Notes under the pieces: model-generated
Told to the model about the DNA's origin: nothing
What the model saw: the letters and a program-made list of their open reading frames with translations, nothing else
Database searches by the model: none
Shown here: one piece after another, positions 46,611 through 59,849 of the stretch
Numbering within the stretch: the stretch's first letter is position 1
Layout: each line of letters begins with the position of its first letter
NCBI GenBank assembly: GCA_958009055.1
Contig: OY253653.1
Coordinates: 868,001 to 932,000, forward strand
DNA length: 64,000 nt
DNA from: Choricystis sp. odSpoLacu1
Lineage: Eukaryota; Chlorophyta; Trebouxiophyceae
Direction of reading: 5' to 3'
Translations under genes and position numbers: made by a program

Positions 46611-47016
46611 GTGAGGGAATGATAATGAAGGTGTGTTGTTGTTGTTGTGTCCCCACGCCACAGGGCCACATGCACACAGCTGCCTTTTCCACTGTGTTTA
46701 AATCAAACCCTCCTGCCCCTTTCTGGACGTGTAAAAAAAAAACAGACGAGAGAGTTCGCGCAACGCAAAACACAAAAAACGAAAAAACGTCGACCGAAAC
46801 GCGGTGTGTGTTCTCTCGCTCTTGTCGCCGCCACACATCCAGCGCGCGCCTGGCCCTGCTGTGCCACCACACCAGAACGTGCGTCACACCGCAATTGGGC
46901 AGAGGGACGGCGCGCGCGGGGGCCAACAGAGCGCCATCAAAAAACACAGTGCCGCGCGATGCCGACCCCTCCTCCCTCCCTCTCCACCCCACAAAGCCCC
47001 TTTAACTGACCTCCTC
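46611..47016. other. Intergenic region, Aurora to HMG/histone-fold gene
   Basis: 406 bp between tandem plus-strand genes. Holds the Aurora 3' end (TGTAA at 46730-46734 followed by an A-run), then presumably the promoter of the next gene. A leftward extension of the next open frame exists to 46804 but looks like leader sequence, not protein. Confidence 0.5.
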
Positions 47017-47691
47017 ATGGGCCGCGCACTCTCCGCCTACTTTGTGTTCGCCGAGTCGGCCCGGCCGGCCGCGGCGGCGGAGCTGGCGGCGGCCGCCCCC
47101 CCGGGCACCAAAGTCGGCGTCGCTGCCGTCGCCAAACGAGTCGGCGAACTGTGGAAAGCGTTGACCGATGACGAGCGCGCCGAGTGGAAAGCCAAAGCTG
47201 TGGCCAAGGCGGCGGAGAAGGCGAAGGCAGAGGATTGTGGTGACGCGGCCCCCGCCCCCTCTCGCCCGGCCGCCCCCCCCGCGCTGCCCGCGTCCGTGGT
47301 GCGCCGCATCATGCTGCTGGACCCGGACGTTGGGCGCGTGTCCGCGGGCGCCGCCCGTGCCGTGACGGCCGCCACGGAGGCGTGGCTGGAAGGGTTGGCG
47401 GGGCACGCGGTGCGCGTGGCCGCAGAAACGCGCCGGCGCACGCTGCGCGGGGGGGACGTCGTCACCGCGGCCCGCCGGGATGACAGGCTGGTGGACGCCT
47501 GCCTGCCTGCCGCCCTGTCGGGGGCGCTGGCGCGGGAGGCGGGGGAGGCCAAGGCGCCGTCGCCGCCGGCAGACGCTGAAAACGCGGCGCCCCCGCCCGA
47601 CGCCAAGGGCAAGCGCAAGGCGGTGGGGCCGCCGCCGGGGGAGGCGCCCGCGCGGCCGGTGGCCGCCTTTTTTGAGCCGTACCGCAAGTGA
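47017..47691 (+). CDS. HMG-box plus NF-YC/Dpb3-type histone-fold fusion protein
   Basis: Single exon, 224 aa. The start at 47017 places the HMG box at once: SAYFVFAESARPAAAAE, then VAAVAKRVGELWKALTDDERAEWKAKAVAKAAEKAKAE split over about residues 5-75, matching the L-shaped box of HMGB proteins. After an Ala/Pro linker comes a histone fold of the CBFD/NF-YC/POLE4 class: LPASVVRRIMLLDPDVGRVS, AVTAATEAWLEGLAGHA and ETRRRTLRGGDVVTAA. The tail is Lys/Pro-rich and ends PVAAFFEPYRK. The histone fold needs a partner (NF-YB/Dpb4 type), not visible in this window. Likely nuclear chromatin or replication factor; the exact job is not known. Confidence 0.83.
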   Translation: MGRALSAYFVFAESARPAAAAELAAAAPPGTKVGVAAVAKRVGELWKALTDDERAEWKAKAVAKAAEKAKAEDCGDAAPAPSRPAAPPALPASVVRRIMLLDPDVGRVSAGAARAVTAATEAWLEGLAGHAVRVAAETRRRTLRGGDVVTAARRDDRLVDACLPAALSGALAREAGEAKAPSPPADAENAAPPPDAKGKRKAVGPPPGEAPARPVAAFFEPYRK

Positions 47692-47795
47692 AGGAGGGGA
47701 GGGGAGGGGAGGCGTGTGTGTAGAGACTGTGTTGTTTTCGAGCAGGCAGCGACACGCGCCCATCACTCTCCCCTCACAAATTCTTTCGTTTTTTT

Positions 47796-49279
47796 ATGCA
47801 AGCTCTGGCCCGGCGGACCTTCCCTCTCTCTCTGCGCATCCTCCCAGCCTTCATGTGTGCCAACGCGACCACAGCGGCCGACCCGCTGCGCACGGTCGTC
47901 TGCATCGTCGGCTCCGGCCCCGCCGCCCACACCGCCGCCGTCTACGCCGCCCGTGCCGAGCTCAAGCCCATCCTTTTCGAAGGCTGGATGGCCAACGGCA
48001 TCGCGGCGGGGGGGCAGCTGACGACGACGACCGACGTGGAGAACTTCCCGGGGTTCCCCGACGGCATCATGGGCGGCGAACTCACCGACAAGTTTCGGTG
48101 CGTGTGTGAAAAGAGGGGGAGGGGTCGTGTGTGTGTCCGCATGCGGTCGCACGCGCACAGGCTGAGATTAGCTCTTGATCGACGGGGTTGGCGCGGGGGG
48201 CGCGCGCGGGCGGGCAGAGGAGGGACAGCGTTCGCAGCGCTTGACGGCTCTCGTTTCGCGCGCGCGCGCTCAAAACAAAAACGCCCCCGTTTTTTCCTTC
48301 CATAGCGCCCAGTCCGCCAAGTTTGGCACCCGCATCTTCTCGGAGACCGTCACCAAGGTCGACCTGTCCAAGCGCCCGTTTGCGGTGGAGACGGATGAGA
48401 AAAAGGTGAGTGGAAAGGAGAGAAGAGGGTTTTGACTTTTTTGCTTTCAAAACACAACCACCCTTCCCCACACTCACACCCACCACCCTTCCCTCGCACC
48501 AGGTCCTGGCCGACACCCTCATCATCGCCACCGGCGCCGTCGCCAAGCGCCTCGACTTCCCGGGGGCGGGTGAAGGGGAGGGCGCCTACTGGAACCGCGG
48601 CATCTCTGCGTGCGCTGTGTGCGATGGTGCCTCCCCCATCTTCCGCGGCGTCCCCTTGGCCGTCATCGGGGGCGGCGACACCGCCATGGAGGAGGCCCTG
48701 TTTTTGACCAAGTACGGGTCAAAAGTGTACATCATCCACAGGCGCGACGAGCTGCGCGCCTCCAAAGTCATGCAGCGGCGCGCGCTGGACCACCCCAAAA
48801 TCGACATGGTGTGGTCCAGCGTGGTGGTGGAGGCGTGCGGGGATGGCAAGAAGCTGGGCGGCATCAAGGTCAAAGACTTGACGTCCAACAAGGTGCGCGA
48901 CATTGCGGTCGGCGGCCTCTTCTTTGCGATTGGGCACGAACCCGCCTCCCGCTTCCTGCAGGGGCAGCTGGCCACCGATGCCGACGGCTACATTGTGACC
49001 AAGCCGGGCACGGTGGAGACGAGTGTGCGTGGCGTGTTTGCCGCGGGCGACGTGCAGGACAAAAAGTGGAGGCAGGCGGTCACCGCCGCCGGCACGGGGT
49101 GCATGGCCGCCCTGTCGGCGGAACACTTTCTTGTGGAGCACGGCGCCGCCGAGGGCGAGGCTGTGACGGCCGACCTGGCGGCCAAGGTGGCGGTCGCGTC
49201 CCCTGCGAAAGTGGGGGGTGCGTCGGTCGACGCGAGAGCCAAGGCGTCGCCCGCGGGCAAGGCGCGCGTGCCGGCGTGA
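47796..49279 (+). CDS. NTR: NADPH-thioredoxin reductase (NTRA/B type)
   Basis: Low-molecular-weight flavoenzyme that reduces thioredoxin with NADPH. Exons 47796-48097, 48306-48405 and 48503-49279 (392 aa). Motifs: [15 protein letters not shown] (FAD), [23 protein letters not shown] (redox Cys pair), [28 protein letters not shown] (NADPH) and [29 protein letters not shown] leader of about 25 residues before the FAD site suggests organelle import, but an internal Met at about residue 20 could give a cytosolic form. Beyond the usual end (FLVEHGA) there is an extra Ala/Val/Lys-rich tail of about 50 residues without a thioredoxin domain, so it is not NTRC. Confidence 0.94.
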
Positions 49280-49361
49280 GAGAGGGAGAGAGTGTGCGTG
49301 GGGTCTCGAAAACTCAGTGTTGCTTTGTCTGTGTGAGAGAGAACACCAAAAACGAAACAGG

Positions 49362-49366
49362 TTACA
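49362..49366 (-). terminator. TGTAA poly(A) signal for the TFIP11 gene
   Basis: TTACA on the plus strand, 29 nt past the minus-strand stop at 49395. Confidence 0.55.
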
Positions 49367-49394
49367 AAGACCAGCACCCCTCTCTCCCTGTGTT

Positions 49395-52384
<2,990 letters not shown>

Positions 52385-53642
52385 CTAGTCCCCACGCACC
52401 TTGACCGCGGCCACCAGCTCGGGGTCCCGCGTCAACTGCACGCGCGGCCCGCCCAGCACGTAGCGCGCGACGAGGGGCGTCTTGGTGGATGCCGCCAGTT
52501 TCTCCGCGTTGCGCATCTTGCGCGACCGCCCGACCCGCGTCTTGGATTGAGGCGGCGCCACGGTCTGCTCCGCCAACCAGTTGACACGGGCGGGCCGGGC
52601 GTCGACATAGGGCAGGGTGGAGAGGTCCAGGCCGGCATCTTTCGCCACCGCAGCGAGGCCGCGCTTTTCCACGGTCTTAAGCGCGCGCGTGCACACCTTC
52701 AGCCGCACCCAGCGCTGCGCCTCCGGCCAGTAGATGCGCTTCCACTGCAGGTTGGGCTGCTGCAGCTTCTTGTTGCGCTTGTGGGAGAAGGTGACTGGAG
52801 GGAGGAGGAGGGTGGGAAAGGGTGAGGTGTGGGGGGGGTTGGGCGCCGTGTCGTGGGCTCGCGAGAGGAGGCAGCCGAGTTCCCCTCCCGCCCGCGCGTC
52901 ACAAACCGCTCGCTCCCTCCCATCTGCCCGCCACGTCACAACGCGCATTCTGTCAATGCGCGTGCGCTCGGGTGGATAGGGAGCCCAGCGTGCAGGCGGG
53001 GGCGGGCGCCCGCTGCCGCAAAAACACAGGGCCGCCGTTTTTTTTCGCGGCCGCGCGTGGTCGGCCTGCAATTCAGCGGCCGCGCGCGCTCTATCAACAC
53101 ATTCCACACCACTCACCAACGTAGCCGTTGTTGGCCTTGGTGCCAGTCAGCTGGCAGACGCGGCCAGAGGCTGTGGGGGGGGGAGGGAGGAGGAGGGGCG
53201 TTGGTTTTTTTCAGGTGGTGGAGAAGGTCGACGGCGGCGGGGGTAGTCTTTTGCCATTCTTGCCCTCCCACGTCCACCTCTCCCAGAGCCACGCGCACGC
53301 GAGTGCGTGCGTGCTCACATGCAGGGGTGTGTGGGGCAGGGAGAGGGGGAGGCAGTCGCAGCCGGTCACCCGACCGCGCCGCCGCCGCCCCTCCGACGAC
53401 GGCCGCGCTTTTCCCCGCCCCCTGTCGTCACCGCCAGCGCGCATTCCCACGCGTTCCGCCCCTCTGCCACACCGTCCACTCCCCAACTCACCCTCGCAGC
53501 GCAGGGGCGCCCCGCGCGCGGGGGCCACGGGGGCCAGCGACAGCGCGGACAGGCGCGGCGCGAGCGCGGCGCCCGCGGCAAACGACGACCGCGTGCCGCG
53601 CAGGGAGGCGCGGGACACGGCAGGCTTAAGCGCGGCCTGCAT
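52385..53642 (-). CDS. RPL28: Plastid 50S ribosomal protein bL28c
   Basis: Exons 53642-53492, 53170-53117 and 52794-52385 (204 aa). The first about 50 residues (MQAALKPAVSRASLRGTRSS onward) are a classical Ala/Ser/Arg transit peptide. The body matches bL28: [41 protein letters not shown] split over exons 2-3 and RWVRLKVCTRALKTVEKRGL. A C-terminal extension of about 70 residues goes beyond the bacterial length (about 78 aa), as in many algal plastid proteins. Introns are 321 and 322 nt, longer than average; intron 2 has a perfect 9-bp hairpin (52941-52963). Divergent from DEG1. Confidence 0.94.
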
Positions 53643-53814
53643 GGTGGTGTGTGTGTGGATAGGGGAGGCACGCCCGGACCACAAAATCAAAAGGGAAGAA
53701 GTTTTGAGAGGGGTGGTGCCGACCTCTCACAGCCTCGTCGTTTTCTTTCCTCTCTCTCCTCTCTCTATCGTCACCACGGCGTCGACACTCGCTCCTCCAC
53801 GCCCCAGCGGCACC
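53643..53814. promoter_or_regulatory. Divergent intergenic region, bL28c / DEG1
   Basis: 172 bp between start codons of two plastid-protein genes. Has a TC-rich tract (53750-53768). Shared promoter inferred. Confidence 0.45.
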
Positions 53815-55698
53815 ATGCTGCGTGCAGCTGTGATGGCTGTCAAGACGGGTGAGTGTGAGTTGTGGGGGAGGGGTGGCACACCAAAACGCGCGTCCGCTCC
53901 GCTGGCCTTTGCAATTGGTGCCCCGTGCCCACCTCGTGTGTCGACCGCAACGGGTGGAAACGGTCTGCACCAATGCAGTGTGTCACGGCTTGTGCAAGTG
54001 GGGATGAAAAAAACGCGACCAGATTTCGGGGAGGAGGTGACCGCCAACCGACGCTCGACTGTCCTTTTGACGGAAACACACACACCAACCTTCCACACAC
54101 AGCCCCGCGCCGCCGCCTGCCCCTGGCCCCGATCCGACCCACCACACCGGCAGCGCCCTCTCTGCGTTCCCTGGTTACGGCGGCAGCCTCAACAGACGGC
54201 GGCGGCCCCGAGCCTGGCCGCCATCCGCCATCCCGCTTTGCGGTCGCCGCGGCGTCCGCGCTCGGGGGCGCCGCGCTTATCGCCTCCCTCGCCCTCGCCC
54301 CCCCCGCCCACGCGGATGCCGCCTGGCCGTGGCACAGTGGGCCGACGGCTGCCGTGGCTGCGTCAACGGCACAAGCGTCGATGAAAATGGTGCCGGGCGG
54401 GCCTCAATCCGATTTAGCACCGGACGAGGCCGCCACCGTCCGCCTCTTCCAAGCCGCCACGCCCTCCGTCGTCAACATTGCCAACATTCAAACGCGCCAG
54501 TCGTACGCCATGGACGCGGTCAACGTGCCCGTGGGCACGGGGTCTGGGTTTGTGTGGGATGTGAAGGGCCACATCGTCACCAACTACCACGTGGTGCGGG
54601 GCGCGAACGCCATCAAGGTCGCGTTGATCGACTCGTCTGTGTATGACGCCACCTTCATTGCGGGGGACGCGGACAAGGATGTGGCGGTGCTGCAGCTGGT
54701 GGCGCCGCCTGATGTGCTGCGATCGTTGAAGCCGGTGAGTCGTTGGAGTGGAGAGGGTGGCGTGGGTGTGGATTGGTGTTTGTTTGTTTCGACAGCGCCG
54801 CAACTCACACACACGGTGGAGTGGAGGGGGGGTGGGGGTGGGGGGGGTATTTGCTTGTTTTCACTCTCACACCGACCATCCCCCCACACACACCATCCAC
54901 CCCACAGGTCACCCTGGGCAACTCCGCCAACCTGCAAGTCGGCCAGAAAGTGTACGCCATCGGCAACCCGTTTGGGTTGGACCACTCTTTGTCGAGTGGC
55001 GTCGTCTCGGGCGTCGGGCGCGAGCTGGCAACCCCCGGCCCTCTCGGTGTTCCCATTAAGAATGTTGTTCAAACCGATGCCAGCATCAACCCGGGTTCGT
55101 ACGAGGGTTTGGGAGTGAGAGAGAGGGGGTGAGAGAGAGAGGGCGGTGTCGAAACAAACAAAAATACAAAACAAAAAAACAACCGCCTCCCTTCCCCACC
55201 ACAGGCAACTCTGGCGGCGTCCTCCTGGATTCCAAGGGCCGACTCATCGGCATCAACACCGCCATCGCCGACCCCACCGGGCGCGGCGCGTCGTCGGGCG
55301 TGGGCTTCGCCATCCCGATCGACACTGTTCGGGGGCTTGTCGAACAAATTTTGACCTATGGCCGCGTCGTCCGCCCAGTCCTCGGCATCACCATCGCCCC
55401 CCCTCAAACTGTGCGCCAGCTGGGAGAAGCGGGCGTCCTGATCCTGGACGTCCCCGCGGGCACCCCCGCCGCGAGCGCCGGCCTGCGCGGCACATTCCGC
55501 GATGAATCAGGGCGTCTCGTCTTGGGAGACATCATCATCCGCATCGACGGCCGTACCGTCGCCACCCAGCGCGACCTGTTTGAAGCGCTGGATGAGCGGC
55601 GCCCAGGGGACAAGGTGGATGTGACCATCAACCGCGCGGGGCGGAAAGTGGCGGTTGGGGTGACGCTGGGCGGGCGGGAGCTGGGGCGTGGCGAGTGA
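53815..55698 (+). CDS. DEG1: DEG1-type lumenal serine protease (HtrA family)
   Basis: ATP-independent protease of the thylakoid lumen that degrades damaged photosystem proteins. Exons 53815-53848 (34 nt), 54103-54734, 54908-55094 and 55205-55698 (448 aa). Leader is bipartite: basic transit part, then a hydrophobic span ending APPAHADA for lumen export. Catalytic triad: His in IVTNYHVVRG, Asp in DADKDVAVLQL, Ser in NPGNSGGVLL, the Ser motif being restored across the exon 3-4 junction. One PDZ domain follows (RPVLGITIAPPQT, GVLILDVPAGTPAASAGL, LGDIIIRIDGRTVAT). The donor of exon 3 is GTTCGT, weaker than the rest but required by phase. TGTAA at 55722-55726 follows the stop. Confidence 0.95.
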
Positions 55699-55721
55699 GG
55701 GCGTGTGTGTGTGTGTGTGTG

Positions 55722-55726
55722 TGTAA
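55722..55726 (+). terminator. TGTAA poly(A) signal for DEG1
   Basis: 24 nt past the stop codon, at the end of a (TG)n tract. Confidence 0.6.
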
Positions 55727-55786
55727 ATTCAAGTATAATAACAGTTCGGCGGTGGGTGGAGACTGGATATTCTGGGAGGTGGTTTC

Positions 55787-56224
55787 TTAACTCGCGCCCG
55801 GCAGCGCGCGCACCCCCTCCTCCTCCCCCTTCCTCCACCCCAGCTCCCCGCCTCTCTCCCCCTCATCCAGCACCGCCAGCGCCACCTCATCCGCCCGCCC
55901 GTCCGCCACCTCTGCAGCCACGTGGCGAATGTAAGCGTTTAGCGCGTCGGCCGCGCCCGGCGGCGGCGCGCCCGCCGCCGGCAGCGGGTTGGACAGGCGC
56001 CACGCAGGGGTTGCGGAGGTCAGGGTGGAGGTGGCGGCCCGGATGGCGGCCAGCAGCTGTGGTGTGTGTGAGGGTGGGTGTGAGAAAGGGTTGGAGCAGA
56101 GACCCCCCACGGCCCGTTTTTTCCTTCACACACACCCCACACAAACCTCTGTCTGGGCCGCGTTGCGCGGGTCGACGCGGGCTTCAAAGGCGGCCAGCGC
56201 GGCTGCGGCTTCGACGGGGTTCAT
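55787..56224 (-). CDS. Small unrecognised protein, two exons
   Basis: Exons 56224-56147 and 56056-55787 (115 aa). Donor GTTTGT, acceptor CCACAG. Starts NPVEAAAALAAFEARVDP, an amphipathic helical look, continues LLAAIRAATSTLTSATPAWRL and a second helix DALNAYIRHVAAEVADGRADEVALAVLDE. Ends in a Gly/Glu-rich tail. No signal peptide, Cys motif or membrane span. Not recognised. The helix-only content would suit a small subunit of a larger complex, which is speculation. Confidence 0.55.
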
Positions 56225-56350
56225 GTGGGGTGGAGGAGGGGTAGGAAAAAAAGAAACTGACGCGAGAGTGTGTGCAAGAGCAAAGAAAAAACGCACGGTT
56301 GCTGACTCTCACTTTTACAGGCGCGCACACACACACACACACACAATCAA

Positions 56351-57163
56351 TCAATCAATGGCCAGCAACATCCACAGCGCGTCCAGCTGGCGCACCGGCA
56401 GCTCCCCCGGCAGCGGCCCGCGCACAAACCTCCACGTTTTGGGGCGCCTGTCCACGAGTTCGGACGCGATCGCGCCCTCTGCATTGCGCACAGCCACATT
56501 GACACTGCTCGGATAAAAGCGGACGGCCAGCACTTGGTGCATGCCCGCCAGCGCGGGCATGGCGGGGCCGCTGCTGGGGGGTGGGGGCGGCGTTGATGCT
56601 GCTGCCGCCGCGTCTGCCGTCCCGGACGCAATCTCCGCCGCCAGCGCAGGCGTCAACAAGGCCATGTCGTCAATGGTGGCGGTCAGCGGGGACGCGGTGT
56701 CGACGCCCAGGGAGAAGGCGAGCCCCGCGCGCGTGTACGCGTCGCGCACGCCGCGCAGGCCCGCCAGCAGGGAGGGCGCCACGGCGCCGCGTGCCGCCTT
56801 CCAGTCGCCGTCCGACACGGCTGAGTGCACCATGTAGTAGGCGTCCTTGGCGCCCCCCAGGAAGGCGGACTCCTCGAAATCGGTCTCGACGTGCGCACGT
56901 GTCAGCGCAACCGCTGCGCGCGAGCGCAGAGACCTCACAACGTCCCTCACAAAATCGGTGAGGGAGTGGGGGGAGGAGAGGACCTCCCTCCGAGGGGTGG
57001 TGGGGGGCGCGGTCGCGAGGGCGGACAGCAGCGCGTCGAGCGCCGAAGGGGCGGTCGCATCGCCGTCCGGGGGGGGAGAAGGGGCAGCTGTTGACAGCGC
57101 TTGTCCTGCGCGCGCGCGCAGGGCGGACGCGCCGAGGGAGGCGCGGCGAGCGATTTGGAGCAT
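56351..57163 (-). CDS. Tim44-like domain protein, probable mitoribosomal mL45
   Basis: Single exon, 270 aa. The start at 57163 gives MLQIARRASLGASALRARAG, an amphipathic Arg-rich mitochondrial presequence. The C-terminal half follows the Tim44-like/mL45 fold: GAKDAYYMVHSAVSDGDWKA (helix pair), LLAGLRGV, later AVRFYPSSVNVAVRNAEG and the closing RRPKTWRFVRGP with LDALWMLLAID (Trp-rich sheet end). mL45 anchors the mitoribosome to the inner membrane; Tim44 itself is longer and has a different N-terminus. Choice between mL45 and another Tim44-like protein is not certain. Confidence 0.68.
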   Translation of the reverse strand: MLQIARRASLGASALRARAGQALSTAAPSPPPDGDATAPSALDALLSALATAPPTTPRREVLSSPHSLTDFVRDVVRSLRSRAAVALTRAHVETDFEESAFLGGAKDAYYMVHSAVSDGDWKAARGAVAPSLLAGLRGVRDAYTRAGLAFSLGVDTASPLTATIDDMALLTPALAAEIASGTADAAAAASTPPPPPSSGPAMPALAGMHQVLAVRFYPSSVNVAVRNAEGAIASELVDRRPKTWRFVRGPLPGELPVRQLDALWMLLAID

Positions 57164-57255
57164 CGGCTCTTTTTTCGCTCGCTGAGTGTGCTGGTTTTGA
57201 CTCGACTTCACTCCTCGACTGCTGCTGTCTAACCCTTGCTCGTGTTTGCAACTCT

Positions 57256-58625
57256 TTACCCTCTGCCCGCCCGCACCACCCACTCCGACGCCACCACCTC
57301 GCTCAGTCTCGCGCCCTGAGCCAACGCCGCCACCACGCCCCACCCGTCGTCCGCGTCCAGCGCGGCCGCCGCGCGTGCAAACGCGGGGGCGCCCGCAACG
57401 ACTGCACGAGCGGCTGGTGCTCCCCCCTCCTCGGCCGCCCTCACCACATCTTTGGCCAGGGGCCTGGTGGTGGGGTCACCCGCGCCTCGCTCCCCCAGGG
57501 CAGCCAAGAGAGTTTCGACTGCCAGCCTCGCCAGCGCGCGCGCGTCGGCCGCCTGGGCCAGCGCCACGGGGTCGTCATCCACGCCCCGCCCCCCCCCCCT
57601 CCCCCCCCCCCACCCCGCCTCAACTGGGCAAACCCAAAGTTGTCCAGGGTGACGGTGACGCGGCGCCATTCAGCGTCCGTGTAGGAGGACAGAAGGACGC
57701 ACCCGCCACCGAGCGAGCCGTGAGCCACGCCGGCCGCGTGCACGCGGGCCAGGGCGGACGCGGCGCCCGCCAGCACGGCGCGGATCATGCGGATGCGGTC
57801 AGAGGCGGCGGTGTCCCGGGGCAGCAGGGCGGCCAGGCCGGCGGGGGGGGGCTGGTCAGCGGACGCATAAAACGAGAGAGGCTGCAGCCCCTCCCACTTG
57901 AACACGAGCCAGGTGGCGGCAGCGGAGCTGTCACCATCGCTGTCATCACTGCCATCCAACGCAGCTGCTGGGGCCGCCTGAAAGTAGCCCAACAACGGCA
58001 CCGCGGCCGGGCGCGGTGCGGGCGTGCCGCGCCCGGTGGCCGCGTGCCACTTGCGCCCGGGCAGGCGGCCGCCCGCGCTCAGCCGCACCCCGACTTGCAC
58101 CTCGTTGGCGGCCAGGGAGGTGGCTGAGGGTGCGTACTCTTTGACCAGGACGAGGGTGGGGGATTGGAAGGGGGCGGCAGGCGTGTAGCGGGCGGCATAG
58201 GCGACCGCCGCGACCGTCGGGCCTGCGCCCCCTCCATCCTCCGACCATGACACGCGCCCCATTTCTTGCAGGAGTTCGATGGTGTCTGGGTCGAATCCGG
58301 TGTCTGGGTGCTCGGCAAAGACTTCCGCGGAGCGGGTGGAGGCGGAGGCGACGTCGAAGGGAGTGGTCGCACGTGGCGGGCGCGGCGGCTCATCATCCGA
58401 CGAGACACCCACATCCTCCTCCTCTGCGTCCGCGATCTCGCCCGCCGCCCGGCGTGCGCCCGCGGCGGCCGCCAGGGCGGCGGCCAGGGCGTCTATGTCG
58501 ACTGGGCTGGAGTCGTCGGAGGGGGGGTCGCGCGGCGCGGCGCAGGGGGGGCGGGGGCCGGTGCGGGCGCCATGACGCGGCACCAGGGCCACGCGGTGAA
58601 TGCTGGGGGCGCGCGTGGGGCGCAT
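57256..58625 (-). CDS. Predicted pseudokinase, possibly plastid
   Basis: About 455 aa after repair. N-terminus (MRPTRAPSIHRVALVPRHG) is basic, transit-like, then an acidic linker. The kinase-like part has LVLVKEYAP (beta-3 Lys), WLVFKWEGLQPLSFYA (hinge) and RMIRAVLAGAASALARVHAAGVAHGSLGGGCVLLS, where HGSL stands at the HRD position and NFGFAQL at the DFG position. Both catalytic Asp residues are therefore missing. A helical C-lobe follows (ALAQAADARALARLAVETLLAAL). The frame breaks in two C11 runs, 57589-57599 and 57601-57611; one extra base in each fits exactly. Family name not recognised; single exon. Confidence 0.72.
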
Positions 58626-58729
58626 GGGTGGTTGCGTGGGCAGCCCGCGCCCCCCAATCGAAACAACCGAGAGAAAAGAATGTGGCTCGCTCACTCCTCT
58701 CGACCTTCGGTTTCGCACCCAGCGCGGCC
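58626..58729. promoter_or_regulatory. Divergent intergenic region, pseudokinase / TatD
   Basis: Only 104 bp between start codons, the tightest divergent spacer in the window. Confidence 0.45.
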
Positions 58730-59551
58730 ATGGCGGCCCCGCCGCCGCCCATCCTGGCCTACTATGACGCCCACACGCACATCCACCTGTTCGATGGTGA
58801 TGCCCTGCCGTCTGTTTTGGCGGCAGCGGCCGACGCCGGCGTCACGCGCGCTGCGGTGTGCGGCACGCACGAAGGCGACTGGCAGAGTGTTGCTGACTTG
58901 GCTGCCACCCACCCATCATTCATCGCGCCCTCGTTCGGCGTGCACCCGTGGCACGTGGGCGACGTGAAACCCGGGTGGGAGGGGCGCCTGGAGGCACTGC
59001 TGACCACCCAACCGACCGCGGGTGTCGGCGAGAGCGGGCTCGACCGCGCCGCGCGCGGCGACGCGGCTGCCTCATCCCCCGTCCAGCGGGCCGCCGTCGC
59101 GGTGCACGCGAGGCTGGCGGTGGCGTACACGCGCCCCCTGACGCTGCACTGCGTCAGGGCGGTGGGCGCGTTGGCCGACGTGCTGGAAACAGAGGCGCCC
59201 CCCTCCGGCTTCCCCGCCGCAGTCGTCGTGCACGCATGGCGCGGGGGGCGGGACGCGGCGGCCCGCCTGCTGGCGGTGGGGGCTCATTTATCTTTGAACG
59301 CTCGGTCGGTGGTGGGGGTGGCACCGGGGGCGTTGGCCTGGTTGCCGCTGGACCGCGTGCTGCTCGAGTCGGACGCTGACGGGCGCCCCCACAAGACGGT
59401 GGGGGGGGCGTCTTCCTCTCCCCACAGCCAGCACATCGCGGTGCCGGCCGACCTGCCGGCCGTCGCGGCCGCGGTGGCGACCGCGGTGGGGGTGGATGTG
59501 GCCGTCGTCGTCGAGGCGGCCACCCGCAACGCGAGGCGCGTGTTTGGGTAG
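58730..59551 (+). CDS. TatD-family metal-dependent DNase
   Basis: Single exon, 273 aa. TIM-barrel amidohydrolase fold with two-metal site: YDAHTHIHLF (first His pair), FGVHPWHV, GVGESGLDRA (Glu ligand), PLTLHCVRAVG (His), VVHAWRGG (His) and LLESDADG (Asp). Usual length for the family. Whether it serves DNA repair, apoptosis-like decay or RNA processing cannot be told. The start at 58730 is the only ATG that leaves a complete first strand. Confidence 0.9.
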   Translation: MAAPPPPILAYYDAHTHIHLFDGDALPSVLAAAADAGVTRAAVCGTHEGDWQSVADLAATHPSFIAPSFGVHPWHVGDVKPGWEGRLEALLTTQPTAGVGESGLDRAARGDAAASSPVQRAAVAVHARLAVAYTRPLTLHCVRAVGALADVLETEAPPSGFPAAVVVHAWRGGRDAAARLLAVGAHLSLNARSVVGVAPGALAWLPLDRVLLESDADGRPHKTVGGASSSPHSQHIAVPADLPAVAAAVATAVGVDVAVVVEAATRNARRVFG

Positions 59552-59849
59552 AGATTGTTGGAGAGTAGAGATACAAAGACAGAGGGTTTGGGGGTCTTGT
59601 TAGTCAGAAGAGGTCACTCGGACGTTTTTGCACATGACTTTTTTTGAAAGGGGGGATGCCGGGGACGCTCTGTTTGCACTGTCAGTGCCGGAGAGGTGTT
59701 GACAGGTGGCATCCGCTTTTGTGTTGTGTGTGCACAGGGGGAGGGGAGGGGGGGAAGGTCGTTTGTGTCGCGGGCAGTGGGGAAAAAAAAGGGGGGGGAG
59801 GGTTTTGCCCGTTGGGCCGCGGCCCGCGAGACGCAAAAGGATGACATCT

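Noticed and set aside
46804..47016. N-terminal extension of the HMG/histone-fold protein
   Set aside because: Extension is Pro/His/Arg-rich without domain character; the ATG at 47017 begins directly at the HMG box.
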